From contig JBFIFO010000095.1 in the NCBI GenBank assembly GCA_041602815.1, forward strand, positions 1-15,345: a DNA stretch of 15,345 nucleotides, written 5' to 3'. The number at the start of each line of letters is the position of its first letter. Position 1 is the first letter of the stretch. Position numbers and translations under genes: made by a program. Positions 13,845-15,345 of the stretch are shown here, one piece after another. Origin of the DNA: GCA-020356105 sp041602815. GTDB lineage: Bacteria > Pseudomonadota > Alphaproteobacteria > UBA8366 > JADFVY01. Below the pieces are notes generated by a model. It made no database searches. It was not told the origin of the DNA and saw only the letters and a program-made list of their open reading frames with translations.

Positions 13845-13881
13845 GATTTGTTCCCACTGACAGGACATGGAGGGAAGGCAG

Positions 13882-14166
13882 ATGCCTCCGCATTTTCTGG
13901 TTCACAATCCCGAGGATTCCGCCGGCGTCGTCGTCGTCGAGGACGCCAAGGCGGGCATGGAGCTCGAGGGCTGGGTGATGGACACGGACGAGACCATCCA
14001 CGTCACCGCGCTCAACGACATCCCGATCGGCCACAAGGTGGCGCTGTCCGACATCAAGGATGGCGACACCATCCTCAAATACGGCCACGACATCGGCAAG
14101 GCGGTCGCCGACATAAAGCGCGGCGGCCACATGCACGTGCACAACGTCAAGACCAAGAGGTGGTGA
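13882..14166 (+). CDS. suyA: (R)-3-sulfolactate sulfo-lyase small subunit
   Basis: The 94-residue protein is the small, UxaA-N-terminal (SAF-like) subunit of sulfolactate sulfo-lyase. The hallmark runs DIPIGHKVALSDIKDGD (46-62), KYGHDIGKAVADI (66-78) and GGHMHVHNVK (81-90), shared with altronate and galactarate dehydratases. With SuyB it splits (R)-3-sulfolactate into pyruvate and sulfite in the cytoplasm. The length of about 95 residues matches known SuyA. The ATG at 13882 is chosen because GGAGGGAAGG precedes it closely; an in-frame ATG at 13867 would put that ribosome site inside the gene. suyB starts 2 bases after its stop. Dehydratases of the same family also occur as split subunits, so a sugar-acid dehydratase is the alternative; the exporters and CuyA nearby favour SuyA. 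Confidence 0.87.
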   Translation: MPPHFLVHNPEDSAGVVVVEDAKAGMELEGWVMDTDETIHVTALNDIPIGHKVALSDIKDGDTILKYGHDIGKAVADIKRGGHMHVHNVKTKRW

Positions 14167-14168
14167 CC

Positions 14169-15338
14169 ATGGCCAGCAGCAAATTCCTGGGATATCGCCG
14201 CGAGAACGGCCGCGTCGGCATCCGCAACCACGTCATCATCCTGCCGCTGGACGACCTGTCGAACGCCGCGTGCGAGGCGGTGGCGCACAACATCAAGGGC
14301 ACGTTGGCGATCCCGCACCCGTACGGGCGGCTGCAGTTCGGCGAGGATCTGGAGCTGCATTTCCGCACGCTCATCGGAACCGGCTGCAACCCGAACGTCG
14401 CCGCCGTCGTCGTCATCGGCATCGAGCCGGGCTGGACCGGCCGGGTCGTCGACGGCATCGCCAAGACCGGCAAGCCGGTCGAGGGCTTCGCCATCGAGCG
14501 CAACGGCGACCACAAGACCATCGAGATGGCCAGCCGCAAGGCCAAGGAGTTCGTCCACTGGGCGTCCGAGAAGCAGCGCGAGGAGGCCGATCTGTCCGAG
14601 CTCTGGGTCTCGGTCAAATGCGGCGAGTCGGACACCACCTCGGGCCTCGCCTCGAACCCGACGGTCGGCAACGTCATCGACAAGATCGACCCGCTGGGCG
14701 CCTATACCTGCTTCGGCGAGACCTCGGAACTGACGGGCGCCGAGATGATCTGCGCGACGCGTGCCAAGACCAACGCGGCCAGCGAGAAGTTCATGAAGAC
14801 CTGGCAGGCCTACATGGACGAGGTGATCGAGCCGCACAAGACCTCGGACCTGTCCGACAGCCAGCCGACCAAGGGCAACATCGAGGGCGGGCTGACGACG
14901 ATCGAGGAGAAGGCCTTCGGCAACCTCGAGAAGATCGGCAAGAAGACCCAGTTCGTCGACGTTCTGGAGCCGGCCGAGGCGCCGTCCGCCGGGCCGGGCC
15001 TGTACTTCATGGACACCTCGTCGGCCGCGGCCGAATGCGTGACCCTGCAGGCCGCCGCCGGGTTCGTCGTGCATCTGTTCCCGACCGGCCAGGGCAACGT
15101 CATCGGCAACCCGATCGAGCCGGTCATCAAGCTGACCGCCAACCCGCGGACGGCGCGCGAGATGGCCGAGCACATCGATGTCGACGTCTCGGGCATCCTG
15201 CGCCGCGAGATGACGCTGGACGAGGCCGGCGATGCGCTGCTGGAGATGACCTTGCGCACCTGCAACGGCCGGTACACGGCCGCCGAGGCGCTGGGCCATC
15301 GCGAGTTCGTGCTGACCAAGCTCTATCGCAGCGCCTGA
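14169..15338 (+). CDS. suyB: (R)-3-sulfolactate sulfo-lyase large subunit
   Basis: The 389-residue protein is of the UxaA/GarD family, at the length of SuyB (about 42 kDa). Signature blocks in order are FLGYRRENGRVGIRNHV (6-22), GTGCNPN (70-76), VKCGESDTTSGLASNPTVG (149-167), FGETSELTGAE (182-192), GNIEGGLTTIEEKAFGNLEKI (236-256, in two parts KGNIEGGLTTIEEKAF and GNLEKI) and GNPIEPVIKLTANP (313-326). It carries the catalytic region of the complex: elimination of sulfite from (R)-3-sulfolactate to give pyruvate. Family members are metal-dependent, and the conserved Cys and Glu of the KCGESD and GETSE blocks are likely metal or substrate contacts. The ATG is 2 bases after the suyA stop with GAGGTGG before it. 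The gene is complete, ending 7 bases before the window edge. Further pathway genes may follow outside. Confidence 0.88.
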   Translation: MASSKFLGYRRENGRVGIRNHVIILPLDDLSNAACEAVAHNIKGTLAIPHPYGRLQFGEDLELHFRTLIGTGCNPNVAAVVVIGIEPGWTGRVVDGIAKTGKPVEGFAIERNGDHKTIEMASRKAKEFVHWASEKQREEADLSELWVSVKCGESDTTSGLASNPTVGNVIDKIDPLGAYTCFGETSELTGAEMICATRAKTNAASEKFMKTWQAYMDEVIEPHKTSDLSDSQPTKGNIEGGLTTIEEKAFGNLEKIGKKTQFVDVLEPAEAPSAGPGLYFMDTSSAAAECVTLQAAAGFVVHLFPTGQGNVIGNPIEPVIKLTANPRTAREMAEHIDVDVSGILRREMTLDEAGDALLEMTLRTCNGRYTAAEALGHREFVLTKLYRSA

Positions 15339-15345
15339 CGGCGGA

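Noticed and set aside
13867..13881. ATG at 13867 as the suyA start
   Set aside because: The strong GGAGGGAAGG ribosome site lies after it and directly before the ATG at 13882, which also begins the conserved part of the protein.

Overview
The window is GC-rich throughout and gene-dense, with short intergenic gaps. Gene families and style (HPF fused to a cold-shock domain, FixK-like Crp/Fnr regulator, YHS-domain secreted protein, SuyAB sulfo-lyase, several TauE/SafE permeases) suggest an alphaproteobacterium, probably an aerobic or microaerobic heterotroph of a Rhodospirillales-like lineage. That placement is inference; no rRNA or tRNA is present to settle it. I see no mobile element, CRISPR array or phage gene, and no gene-free stretch over 300 bases.

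Layout. (1) 1-3117, minus strand: a ribosome-hibernation/cold-shock fusion protein cut by the window edge, a secreted c-type cytochrome, a small membrane protein and an amidase of the plant AMI1-like type. A perfect FNR/FixK-type box (610-623) lies upstream of the hibernation gene. (2) 3209-6222, plus strand: a GpdQ-like metallophosphoesterase, a gamma-glutamyltransferase without a signal peptide, and a GNAT acetyltransferase 6 bases after it. (3) 6245-7544, minus strand: a secreted YHS-domain protein and a FixK-like Crp/Fnr regulator lacking the FNR cysteine cluster. (4) 7783-12727, plus strand: two paralogous 258-residue TauE/SafE permeases flanking an unrecognised 465-residue membrane protein, then a third, divergent TauE/SafE permease whose end overlaps a PLP-dependent enzyme of the D-cysteine desulfhydrase / L-cysteate sulfo-lyase (CuyA) family. 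(5) 12743-13784, minus strand: a 95-residue membrane protein and a GntR/HutC regulator. (6) 13882-15338, plus strand: the two subunits of (R)-3-sulfolactate sulfo-lyase, SuyA and SuyB. A 22-bp near-perfect palindrome sits between the GntR gene and suyA.

How the genes work together. Regions 4-6 read as a C3-sulfonate dissimilation locus. CuyA would release sulfite from L-cysteate and SuyAB from (R)-sulfolactate, both giving pyruvate, while the TauE/SafE proteins would export sulfite or another sulfur oxyanion. The divergent GntR protein is the natural candidate repressor. The sulfolactate dehydrogenases and uptake system usual in such pathways are not in the window and may lie beyond the right edge. 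The left half looks like separate stress/redox and amide/glutathione-related genes. The Crp/Fnr protein of region 3 carries the E..SR recognition residues expected to bind the box found in region 1.
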